Assembly: GCF_004362525.1 (NCBI RefSeq) | Contig: NZ_SNXS01000011.1 | Span: 1 to 64,000, forward strand | Length of the DNA: 64,000 bases | From: Roseateles toxinivorans | GTDB taxonomy: Bacteria > Pseudomonadota > Gammaproteobacteria > Burkholderiales > Burkholderiaceae_C | Direction of reading: 5' to 3' | Shown here: one piece after another, positions 9,316 to 17,458 of the stretch | Position numbering within the stretch: the stretch's first letter is position 1 | Layout: every line of letters begins with the position of its first letter | Notes under the pieces: model-generated | What the model was told of the DNA's origin: nothing | The model's database searches: none | The model's input: only the letters and a program-made list of their open reading frames with translations | Program-made: the position numbers and the translations under genes

Positions 9316-10611
9316 TCACAGCAGGTTGATGCGCCGGGCCGCCTCGCGCAGCTCGGCACGAAAATCTGGGTGGGCAATCGAGATCATCTCCAGCGCCCGC
9401 TGCTTGCCCGACTTGCCGCGCAGCTGAGCCACGCCGAACTCGCTGACCACATAGTTGATGTCGTTCTTGCCGGTGGTCTGGTGGGTGCCGGGCGTCAGGG
9501 TCGGCACGATGCGGCTGATGGTGTCGTCCTTGGCCGTGGCCGGCAGCACGATGAAGGCCTTGCCACCGCGCGAGCGGTTGGCGGCGCGCACAAAGTCCAC
9601 CTGGCCGCCAGTGCCCGAGTAGGGCGCGGGGCCCAGGCTTTCGGAGCCGCACTGGCCCAGCAGGTCGATCTGCAGGGTCGCGTTGATGGCCATCAGCTTG
9701 TCGTTCCGGCCGGCCAGATAGGGGTCATTGGTAAAGTCCACCGGATGCATCTCCAGGCCCGGGTTGCGGTCCATATAGCGATACAGCTTTTGCGACCCCA
9801 GCGCGAAGGTGGCGATGCACTTGCCGGGCAGATAGCTCTTCCTGCGATTGGTCACCGCGCCGGCCTCGATCAGGGTCAGGATGCCGTCGCCAATCATCTC
9901 GGTGTGTATGCCCAGGTCCTGCTTGTGCACCAGCTGCATCACCACCGCGTCGGGAATGCCGCCGTAGCCGATCTGCAAGGTGGAGCCGTCATCGATCATG
10001 TCGGCCACGTATTTGCCTATGGCCTGCTGCACCGGCCCGATCTTGGGCAGGCCGACCTCCATCACCGGCTCGCTGCTCTCCACCAGGGCCGCAACCTGGG
10101 AGATATGCACATGACAGGCACCAAAGGCAAAGGGCACATTGGGGTTGACCTCCAAGACCACGGCCCGCGCCTTGGCGACCGCCGCCATCGTGTAGTCGGC
10201 GCCCAGGCTCAGCGAGAAATAGCCATGGGCATCCATCGGTGACGCCATCGCGAACACCACATCGGCGGCGACCTGTCCACGCTCGATCAGTGCCGGGATC
10301 TCGGAGAAGTAGTTGGGGATGAAGTCCACCCAGCCGGCCTGGCCGCCGGGACGCGAGGCGGCGCCGTAGAAAAAGGCGACATGGCGCACATGATCGACCG
10401 TCTCGGGGTCAAAGTAGCCGAACTTGCGAACAGCCAGGATCTGCCCGACCTTGACGTCATGAAACCGCCGCCGCTGCTCGGACAGCTCCGTCAACAGGGT
10501 CGGAGGCTCACCAACGCCGGTGGGCACGATGATGAAGTCGCCGTCGCGGACCTGGGTGATCGCGTCCGCGGCGCTGACGAGTTTCTGGCGGTACTGCTGC
10601 TGGGCTGACAT
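9316..10611 (-). CDS. acetyl-CoA hydrolase/transferase family protein (4-hydroxybutyrate CoA-transferase-like)
   Basis: A class I-type CoA-transferase or acyl-CoA hydrolase of 431 residues. The sequence has the family features: an N-terminal VPTGVGEPPTLL element, the Gly-rich IGYGGIPDAVV loop near the active site, and a C-terminal NDINYVVSEFGVAQLRGKS typical of the AbfT/Cat2 group. It would transfer CoA between short acyl groups such as acetate, butyrate or 4-hydroxybutyrate. ATG at 10611 was chosen because ATCAGGAG precedes it; an upstream open frame to 10830 lacks domain sequence. It is divergent from a small lipoprotein gene. Confidence 0.85.
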   Translation of the reverse strand: MSAQQQYRQKLVSAADAITQVRDGDFIIVPTGVGEPPTLLTELSEQRRRFHDVKVGQILAVRKFGYFDPETVDHVRHVAFFYGAASRPGGQAGWVDFIPNYFSEIPALIERGQVAADVVFAMASPMDAHGYFSLSLGADYTMAAVAKARAVVLEVNPNVPFAFGACHVHISQVAALVESSEPVMEVGLPKIGPVQQAIGKYVADMIDDGSTLQIGYGGIPDAVVMQLVHKQDLGIHTEMIGDGILTLIEAGAVTNRRKSYLPGKCIATFALGSQKLYRYMDRNPGLEMHPVDFTNDPYLAGRNDKLMAINATLQIDLLGQCGSESLGPAPYSGTGGQVDFVRAANRSRGGKAFIVLPATAKDDTISRIVPTLTPGTHQTTGKNDINYVVSEFGVAQLRGKSGKQRALEMISIAHPDFRAELREAARRINLL

Positions 10612-10726
10612 GGGCGAATCTCCTGATGGGCTTTGGACCAGTGTGGCAGCCCTGCCTGACCAGAGCTTGACCGCCGCGTTTGCCGGAGAATGACCGGGTC
10701 GCGCCCATCGATCCAAGGAGTAAGCC

Positions 10727-11233
10727 ATGCACCGTCGGTCCGCATTGATTCTTTCCCTGGCCTTGTCCTTGGGACTCGGCGCCTGCGCCCATCTGGGCCG
10801 CGACCCGCAGCTGTCACCCGCACTCAGCACCGGCGACGACGTGGTCGCGCGCTACGGCCCGCCGGCAAGGATCTGGACGAACGCGGACGGCGGCCGCACG
10901 CTGGAGTACTCGCAGCAGCCCTGGGGCACCAGCTGCTATATGGTCCGGCTCGGGCCGGACGGCAGGATGATCAGCATCGAGGACACCCTGCTCTATGCCA
11001 GCCGCTTCAGCATTGAGCCCGGCATGACACCCGAGCAGGTCAGCCGCTTGCTGGGCCGGGAGCGCAGCCGCGTGTTCTTCAGCCTCAGCCGCGAAGACGT
11101 CTGGGACTGGAACGTGATGCCCGACCAGAGCGGCTACAAGCTGCGCTTCAACGTCCATTTCAAGAACGGCACGGTGTTCCGGCTGAGCCAGAGCACGGTG
11201 TTCCCGGACAAATTCTTCCCGTTCGAGGATTGA
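10727..11233 (+). CDS. small outer-membrane lipoprotein, BamE/SmpA-like
   Basis: A 168-residue lipoprotein. Its signal peptide ends in the lipobox LGLGAC (Cys at residue 20). The mature part has a first repeat around DDVVARYGPPARIW and a second around GMTPEQVSRLLGRER, the pattern of the BamE/SmpA-OmlA fold in which a helix pair is followed by a sheet. A role in envelope assembly is possible but not shown. It is far longer than BamE itself and stands alone. Convergent with the GGDEF/EAL gene. Confidence 0.7.
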   Translation: MHRRSALILSLALSLGLGACAHLGRDPQLSPALSTGDDVVARYGPPARIWTNADGGRTLEYSQQPWGTSCYMVRLGPDGRMISIEDTLLYASRFSIEPGMTPEQVSRLLGRERSRVFFSLSREDVWDWNVMPDQSGYKLRFNVHFKNGTVFRLSQSTVFPDKFFPFED

Positions 11234-11273
11234 GCCGGCCACAGGCCATCGCGAGGCGGGGCCCCGGGCCTGC

Positions 11274-13724
11274 TCAGCCGCCGGCTTCGAGCGGCATCGC
11301 CGCGGTAGCGTCGCCACCCGCGACCGGGCGCTCCAGCTGGGCCGGCCAAAGAGCCAGGAACTCAAGCACCTGCGGCGGCGTCATCGGCCTGGCCAGCCAA
11401 TAGCCCTGCACCGAGTCACAGTCATAGCGCTGCAGCATCTCGGCCTGAGCGGCGTCTTCGACGCCCTCGGCCACGATCTTCATATCCAGTGTGCGTGCCA
11501 GGCTGACGATGGTTTTCACGATCGCCCGGGCATCTCGCCGCGACAGCAGTTCGAGCACGAAGCTGCGGTCAATCTTCAGCGTGTCGAAGGGAAAGCGCCG
11601 CAGATAGGCCAGTGAGGAGTAGCCGGTGCCGAAGTCATCCAAGGCAATGCGCAGGCCCAGGGCCTGCAGCGCATGCAGCACCTGCATCGTGGCCTGGGTT
11701 TCGTTGAGAAACACCGATTCGGTGATCTCCAGCTCCAAGGCCACCGCCGGGAGGCCGCTGGCTTGCAGCGCCGCCTCGACGCTGCGGCACAGCTCGTGGG
11801 ACATTGCCTGCACCGGCGAGACATTGACCGCCACGGTCAGCCCGGCGGGCCATTGCATCGCCTCCAGGCAGGCCTGCTTGACGACCCAGGCGCCGATTTC
11901 GCCGATCAGACCGCACTCCTCGGCCACCGGCACAAACTCCCCGGGCGGCACCGCACCCAGTTCGGGATGCGTCCAGCGCAGCAGCGCCTCGAAACCCTTC
12001 ACCCGCCAATCGCCCAGACTGACCTGCGGCTGGAAGTGCAAGGACAGCTCCTGGCGCTGCAGGGCGCCGCGCAAGGCCTGCTCAACCGCCAGGCGGCGTC
12101 GCGTCACGGCAGCCATCTGCGGAGCGAAGAATCGAAAGTCACCACGCCCGGCCGATTTGGCCGCGTACAGCGCCAGGTCGGCATTGTTCAGCAGGACGTC
12201 GATCGCGGTGCCGTCCTTGGGCGCCATCGCCACGCCGATGCTGATGCGTGCCACCACATGGGCGCCCTGTACCTCACAGGGCAGCTGCACGCCATCGAGC
12301 AGTCTGCGGGTCAGCAGATCGGCCTCGGCACGGGACGAGACGTCCCGCAGGATCACCGCGAATTCGTCACCGCCCAGGCGCGCCACGGTGTCGCTGCGCC
12401 GGGTGCAGGCCTGCAGGCGCCGCGCCACCTCCTGCAGCAACGCGTCGCCCGCGGCATGACCATGCGTGTCGTTGACGATCTTGAAATGGTCAAGGTCCAT
12501 GCCCAGCACGGCAAACGGAACCATTTCGCCAAAGGCCGGCGTCAACAGCTGCTCGAGCTGGCTGCGGAACTGATGGCGGTTGGCCAGTCCGGTCAGCGCA
12601 TCAAAGTGCGCCATCCAGTTGAGTTGTCGGTTCGCCTGCTGTGCCTCGGTCACGTCGCTGGCCACGCCGCGCCAACCGGCATGGCGGCCGTTCGCGTCGA
12701 CCAGCGGCTTGGCGCTAAGCGACCACCAGTGCGTGCGCCGCCCCTGCACCACGGCCAGCATCTGGTCGCGAAACGGCACGCGCCCGGCCGCGTGCAGGCG
12801 CAATGCCGACAGGTGCTCGGCTGCAAATTCGTCATCGGCAGGCAGCTTGCGCTCCAGCAACTCGAACACCGGCAGCGTCGCAAGCTGGTCGATCGGAATG
12901 GCAAACAGGGCGGCGAGCCGCGGCGTGACATGACACAGCCTCCCCTGGGCATCGATTTCCCAGAGCAGATCGCTGGCGTTCTCCTCGAAGTCGCGCAGCA
13001 GCAGGCCGATCAGCTCGTTTTGCCGCGCCGCCTCGGCCTCGGCCATCAGGCGGGCGCCAAACAGGCGCGCGGTGGACCACACGCTGGCGACCACGATCAT
13101 CATGTAGATCAGCAGCAGTGCCCCCACCGGCAGCGCCAGCGGGAAATCGGCCAGGAACAGCGACAGCGCGGCGCCCAGCCCGACTATCAGCACATAGGCG
13201 GTGCCGGCTGCGGGCGTGGTCGCCAGGGCAAAGCCGCCAGCGCACATCATGCCGGTGGTGATGGTGGCTATCAGCAACTGCCCTGGGCCGTCGCTATCGG
13301 GAAACAGCGCCAGCGGCAAGGCCGCCCACAGCGCCCCCAGCAAGGCGGCATGGTGGGTGGCGCGTCGCAGCGCGCGAGGTGATGCGCTCAGCCAGGTGGG
13401 CCGACTGCGCAAGCGCAGCCACGCGCGCACGCCAAGGACCACCACCCCTGCGATGGCCAGCGACCAGAACAGCAGGAACAGCGCGTGTCCGCCCGCGTGG
13501 AACGTGAGCAGTATCAGGCCCACGTTGAGCGCGTTGGCGACCATCGTCAGCGGCGTCAGGCGCAGCACGGCCTGCAACTGACGCGCACGGAACAGGCTGG
13601 CGACCGGCTCGGCAGCCTCATAGGGCCGGAACCGCTCCTTCAAGCGCCGAACCGAATGTCGGTCGAGCAAGCGAGCGAACGAATCAGAGGTCAACGCTGC
13701 TCCGAAAATGCTAATTTCGAACAT
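11274..13724 (-). CDS. membrane-bound diguanylate cyclase/phosphodiesterase (PAS-GGDEF-EAL)
   Basis: An 816-residue cyclic-di-GMP enzyme. Hydrophobic helices occupy roughly residues 55-210, a PAS domain 235-355, GGDEF 370-530 and EAL 550-795. The cyclase active site GGDEF is intact, with an RRSD inhibitory site five residues before it. The phosphodiesterase half keeps FEALLRW, DDFGTGYSSL, LKIDRSF, EGVEDA and QGYW. Both activities therefore look possible. Seven or so membrane helices form an uncharacterised sensor region. It is a single gene, with the lipid-transport operon behind it. Confidence 0.93.
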   Translation of the reverse strand: MFEISIFGAALTSDSFARLLDRHSVRRLKERFRPYEAAEPVASLFRARQLQAVLRLTPLTMVANALNVGLILLTFHAGGHALFLLFWSLAIAGVVVLGVRAWLRLRSRPTWLSASPRALRRATHHAALLGALWAALPLALFPDSDGPGQLLIATITTGMMCAGGFALATTPAAGTAYVLIVGLGAALSLFLADFPLALPVGALLLIYMMIVVASVWSTARLFGARLMAEAEAARQNELIGLLLRDFEENASDLLWEIDAQGRLCHVTPRLAALFAIPIDQLATLPVFELLERKLPADDEFAAEHLSALRLHAAGRVPFRDQMLAVVQGRRTHWWSLSAKPLVDANGRHAGWRGVASDVTEAQQANRQLNWMAHFDALTGLANRHQFRSQLEQLLTPAFGEMVPFAVLGMDLDHFKIVNDTHGHAAGDALLQEVARRLQACTRRSDTVARLGGDEFAVILRDVSSRAEADLLTRRLLDGVQLPCEVQGAHVVARISIGVAMAPKDGTAIDVLLNNADLALYAAKSAGRGDFRFFAPQMAAVTRRRLAVEQALRGALQRQELSLHFQPQVSLGDWRVKGFEALLRWTHPELGAVPPGEFVPVAEECGLIGEIGAWVVKQACLEAMQWPAGLTVAVNVSPVQAMSHELCRSVEAALQASGLPAVALELEITESVFLNETQATMQVLHALQALGLRIALDDFGTGYSSLAYLRRFPFDTLKIDRSFVLELLSRRDARAIVKTIVSLARTLDMKIVAEGVEDAAQAEMLQRYDCDSVQGYWLARPMTPPQVLEFLALWPAQLERPVAGGDATAAMPLEAGG

Positions 13725-13796
13725 CTTCGCACTTTGGACGCCGGCGTGGGCCGGGATTCGCGCGCATTTGTGCCGCTTGTCAGGCCGACCTCGGTG

Positions 13797-14408
13797 TCAA
13801 TCGGCCCGGCGCTGGATGTCCTGTGCCAGCTGCCACAGCGCGGCGCGATGGGCGCTGACCAGGGCATCGGGTGTGGCCTCGGCGCTGGGCACCTCGATGC
13901 GGCCATCGAACACCTGGGCGGGGCTCTTGCCGCTGGGGTCTATCAGCATCCAGCGCGCCGCCAGCACCACACCCAGGCCGTCGGCACGGGCCTCGAGCTG
14001 CTGGATCTCGACGCGCAGCTGGCGGCCCACCACCACGCCGGGCGGCACCGGTGCGCGCCAGACCTGATCGGCACCGCGCAAGCGTGCCAGGTCTTGCTGC
14101 AGCAGGCGCGGCACCGCATCGCGCAGCGGCTCGGCCCAGCGATGGCCGGTCAGCGCCGTCAGGCCCGCCTGGCCGCTGGGGCGCAGCAGCGCGTCGCGGT
14201 CCAGGTATTCGGGCAACTGCACGGCGCCCAGCGCCCAGCGCTCGCCGGCGCCGGCAGTGATCTGCAAGGCCGGGCCCGGTGGGTCGGCGCGCAGCTGGTA
14301 GAGCTGCACCGGTGGCGAGCTGCTGCAGGCGTTCACCAGCAGCAACAGGGCAACAGACAACAAACGGGTCGGCATGGTCATCGTCCATCCGGTTGAAGGT
14401 GGGATCAT
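13797..14408 (-). CDS. ABC-type transport auxiliary lipoprotein, PqiC-like
   Basis: A lipoprotein of about 203 residues and the last gene of the MCE operon. The signal peptide ends at VNAC followed by SSS. The rest has the ABC_trans_aux pattern: YQLRADPPG at the start, VQLPEYLDRDALL and LRVEIQQLEARADG later. PqiC-type lipoproteins sit at the outer membrane next to an MCE protein. The ATG at 14408 overlaps the upstream stop (TGATG), suggesting coupling; ATG at 14381 would give a better-sized signal peptide, so the true start may be there. Confidence 0.82.
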   Translation of the reverse strand: MIPPSTGWTMTMPTRLLSVALLLLVNACSSSPPVQLYQLRADPPGPALQITAGAGERWALGAVQLPEYLDRDALLRPSGQAGLTALTGHRWAEPLRDAVPRLLQQDLARLRGADQVWRAPVPPGVVVGRQLRVEIQQLEARADGLGVVLAARWMLIDPSGKSPAQVFDGRIEVPSAEATPDALVSAHRAALWQLAQDIQRRAD

Positions 14409-15445
14409 CAGCGCCGCCCCTTGATCACGGCCTCGGGCTGCTGATCCAGGGTCTCGGCCAGCTCGCGCAGGGCGCGCGCGGCCTTGGCCACATCCTGCAG
14501 GCTGCGCTGCAGCTGCTGGTTCAACGGTGCCTCGTTGGCGGTGGTGTCGCGCAGGGCGGCGGCGGTCAGCGCCAGCTCGTCGGCAGCGCGTCGCAGGCTC
14601 TGCACCAGCGGCGCGTCGGGGCCAAGGGTGCCGGACACGCCCTGGGCGGTATCGGCGATGCGCCGGGCCGAGCTGCCGACGCTGCTGGCCGCCTGCCCGA
14701 CCTCCAGCAAGGCCTGGCGGGCGGTGTCGGTCGCGTTCTGCGCACTGCCCAGCAGCGGCTCGGCGCGGCGGTCGAGCTTCTCGGTCAGGCTGCGCAGCCG
14801 CGCGGTGATGGCGGCCATGTCCTTGACCGCCTGGTTCAGCTCGGCACTGCCCAGCAGCTCGCGCCCCGAGCTGGCAATGGCCGAGATATCGCTGACCAGT
14901 CGCTTGAAGTCCAGCTCATTGACCTGGTTCTGCAATTCCTGCAGGCCAGTGAAGATGGTCGGAATCTCGGCGTCGGGGTCATTGCCATTGACGCGGCGGG
15001 CCGGCTTGTCGGGGCGAAAATCCAGGTCGACATAAAGCTGGCCGGTGAGCAGGCTCTGCATGGCCAGCTGCGCGCGCAGGCCGCGTTCGACCATGCCCGG
15101 CAGGGCCAGCGCCGGATCGTCGGACTTGTTGCCGCCGCTGACATTGCGCAGCATGTCGCGATCCAGCTCGGCGGTGACCGGGATGATCACCGTGCTGGTG
15201 GACTTGTCATAGGCCAGGCCGATGGACTTGACGCTGCCCAGGCGCACGCCGCGGAACACCACCGGCGCGCCCACCTGCAGGCCGTAGATCGATCCGCCGA
15301 AATGCATCACCACCTGCTGCTTGCGCACCAGCAGCTGGCCGCCGGCGAGCAGGAAGACGGTGACGAACAGCAGGGCCAGGGCGCCGACGACGAACAGGCC
15401 CAGCAGCGCCGGATTGATCTTGCGATGCCGGGGCAGCGCCGTCAT
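14408..15445 (-). CDS. MlaD/PqiB family MCE-domain protein
   Basis: A 345-residue periplasmic lipid-binding subunit with one N-terminal membrane anchor (about residues 14-37, Leu/Val-rich). One MCE domain follows, with FGGSIYGLQVGAPVVFRGVRLG at about 49-70, of which FRGVRLG is the usual conserved element. The C-terminal half is a long helical region, as in PqiB- and LetB-like proteins with a helical tail. It would form the hexameric ring on the MlaE/MlaF complex and carry lipids across the periplasm. The start overlaps the ATPase stop by four bases (ATGA). Confidence 0.9.
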   Translation of the reverse strand: MTALPRHRKINPALLGLFVVGALALLFVTVFLLAGGQLLVRKQQVVMHFGGSIYGLQVGAPVVFRGVRLGSVKSIGLAYDKSTSTVIIPVTAELDRDMLRNVSGGNKSDDPALALPGMVERGLRAQLAMQSLLTGQLYVDLDFRPDKPARRVNGNDPDAEIPTIFTGLQELQNQVNELDFKRLVSDISAIASSGRELLGSAELNQAVKDMAAITARLRSLTEKLDRRAEPLLGSAQNATDTARQALLEVGQAASSVGSSARRIADTAQGVSGTLGPDAPLVQSLRRAADELALTAAALRDTTANEAPLNQQLQRSLQDVAKAARALRELAETLDQQPEAVIKGRR

Positions 15446-16206
15446 GCCCGCGCTCCACGGCGCATGAACTCGCGCACATGCTCGGGGCCATGCTCCAGCA
15501 GGGCGCGCGGTGAGTCCAGCGCGATCATGGTTTTCTCCTTGGCATCCAGAAACAGGGCGCGGTCGGCGACCGCGAAAATGCTGTCCAGCTCATGGGTGAC
15601 CATCACCACCGTCGTGCCCAGATGATGGCGCAGATTCAGTATCAGCTCGTCAAGCCGGGCCGAGGTCAACGGGTCCAGGCCGGCCGAGGGCTCATCGAGG
15701 AAGAGCAGCGGCGGGTCCAGCGCCATCGCGCGGGCAATCGCGGCGCGCTTCTTCATGCCGCCGCTGAGGTCGGCCGGCGAGACATCGAAGCTGCCGGAGA
15801 GCCCGACCAGGGCCAGCTTGAAACGGGCCACCGTCTCGATCTCGCCCTCGTCGAGCTCCGTGAACTCGCGCAGCGGCAGCATCACGTTCTCGCCCACCGT
15901 CATCGAGCTCCACAGCGCGCCGGCCTGGAACATCACGCCGAAGCTGCGGCGCAGTGCGTCCATCTGATCATCATCGGCCTCACCCAGATCGACCTCGCCG
16001 TAATGGATGCTGCCGCGGGCCGCCCGGTGCAGGCCGATCAGATGGCGCAGCAGGGTGCTCTTGCCGCAGCCGCTGCCGCCCATCAGGACCAGGATCTCGC
16101 CGGCGCGCACATCGAAGCTCAGATCGCGCTGGATGATCTTGCGCCCATAGGCCATGGTCAGGTCACGGACCTGTATCAGCGGTGCTACGCTCGTGCCCCC
16201 GTCCAT
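15442..16206 (-). CDS. ABC transporter ATP-binding protein, MlaF-like
   Basis: A 254-residue cytoplasmic ATPase driving the MCE lipid transporter. Walker A is GGSGCGKST, the signature LSGGMKKR, Walker B LLFLDEPSAGLD and the H-loop VMVTHELDS. The signature LSGGMKKR is characteristic of MlaF. I chose ATG 16206, whose start overlaps the permease stop by one base (TGATG); a GTG at 16209 is possible. It lies between the permease and the MCE subunit. Confidence 0.92.
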   Translation of the reverse strand: MDGGTSVAPLIQVRDLTMAYGRKIIQRDLSFDVRAGEILVLMGGSGCGKSTLLRHLIGLHRAARGSIHYGEVDLGEADDDQMDALRRSFGVMFQAGALWSSMTVGENVMLPLREFTELDEGEIETVARFKLALVGLSGSFDVSPADLSGGMKKRAAIARAMALDPPLLFLDEPSAGLDPLTSARLDELILNLRHHLGTTVVMVTHELDSIFAVADRALFLDAKEKTMIALDSPRALLEHGPEHVREFMRRGARA

Positions 16207-17315
16207 CACCAGTCCAGCCGCTGGAACATCATCGTCAGCGCCGAGGCAGCGACGACGATCCAGACAATCGCCTGCACCACGGCGGCGGTGGTGGCGTCAC
16301 CGACCGCCTGGGCGCTGCGCCCGGCATTGAGCCCCTGCCGGCAGCCGGCCAGCGCGACCAGCACTGCATAGACCGTGCCCTTGAGCAGGCCTATGCCCAG
16401 GTGCGACAGGGTCAGCGAATCGCGGCAGTGCACCAGGTACTCGATCGGTTCGACGTCATAGATGCCCACGGCCACCAGCAGACCGGCCAGCATGCCGACC
16501 AGGGCCGCATAGGTGGTCAGCAGCGGCGCCACCAGCAGCATCGCCAGCACCCGCGGCAGCACCAGATGCTCGACCGGATTCAGGCCCATGGACTGCAGCG
16601 CATCGATCTCCTCGTTGGCCTGCATGCTGCCCAGCTGGGCGGCGAACGCCGCGCCGACGCGGCCGGCCAGGATGATGCCGGTCATCAGCGCGGCGATCTC
16701 GCGCACCACACCGATGGTGACCAGGTCGGCCATATAGATCTGCGCGCCAAAGCGCTGCAGCTGGGCCGCCCCCATATAGGCCAGGATCAGGCCGACCAGA
16801 AAGCTGACCAGCGAAACGATACCGAGGCTGGACGGGCCGGTGGCCTGCAGCTGGTGCATGAAGTCGGCCTTGCGCATGGCGGTGCGGCCGCGCAGCGCCC
16901 GCGCAGCAGCCTGCAGCACCTCGCCGACGAAGCGCAAGGTGGTCTGCCCCCGGTCCAGGCGCTCGGCCCATTGCAACCCGATGCGGGACAGCAGCCTCGA
17001 ACGCGGAGCGGGCGCAGCGCTGGCAAGCCCCGACCCCGCCAGCGCCAGCACCTCGCGAAGGCCCTCGGGCAGGCCGGCGGGGTCGAGCCTGGCGCCGCGA
17101 CCGGCCAGGGCCCACAGGGCCGAGGCCAGACCGCTATCGAAGTGGGTTAGGTCTTGCGTGTCCACCCTCAGCTGCTGCCCCGCCGCCAGCCCAGCAGGCG
17201 GCGCCGGCAGGCTGGCCCGGCCACGCCAGTCGCCCGCCAAGCGCAGCAGGGCGCCATCGGACAGGGCTTCCCAGGCGGCACTGGGCGGTGGATCGGACGC
17301 GGCTTCGGTCGGCAT
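16206..17315 (-). CDS. MlaE-type ABC permease with N-terminal STAS-like domain
   Basis: A lipid-transport permease of about 369 residues. Residues 1-120 resemble a STAS/MlaB domain (LRVDTQDLTHFDSGLA matches the conserved Asp-Ser helix start). The MlaE region follows, with DFMHQLQATGPSSLGIV and the EEIDALQSMGLNPVEHLVLPR loop that contacts the ATPase. About five membrane helices are visible. In Escherichia coli MlaB is separate; here it seems fused. ATG 17315 was chosen over TTG 17333, neither of which has a clear ribosome-binding site. First gene of the operon. Confidence 0.88.
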   Translation of the reverse strand: MPTEAASDPPPSAAWEALSDGALLRLAGDWRGRASLPAPPAGLAAGQQLRVDTQDLTHFDSGLASALWALAGRGARLDPAGLPEGLREVLALAGSGLASAAPAPRSRLLSRIGLQWAERLDRGQTTLRFVGEVLQAAARALRGRTAMRKADFMHQLQATGPSSLGIVSLVSFLVGLILAYMGAAQLQRFGAQIYMADLVTIGVVREIAALMTGIILAGRVGAAFAAQLGSMQANEEIDALQSMGLNPVEHLVLPRVLAMLLVAPLLTTYAALVGMLAGLLVAVGIYDVEPIEYLVHCRDSLTLSHLGIGLLKGTVYAVLVALAGCRQGLNAGRSAQAVGDATTAAVVQAIVWIVVAASALTMMFQRLDW

Positions 17316-17458
17316 GCGTTGGCGCTTGGGCAAGCAGCAAAGGGCTGGAGCAATGGGCTCGACTCTATACGCTGAAACAGGTCAACGCGTGAATTTTCAG
17401 GCTGGCATTGCGCCGCAAACATCGCTAGAGTCGGCCCCAAAAACTGCGGGAGGACAAG

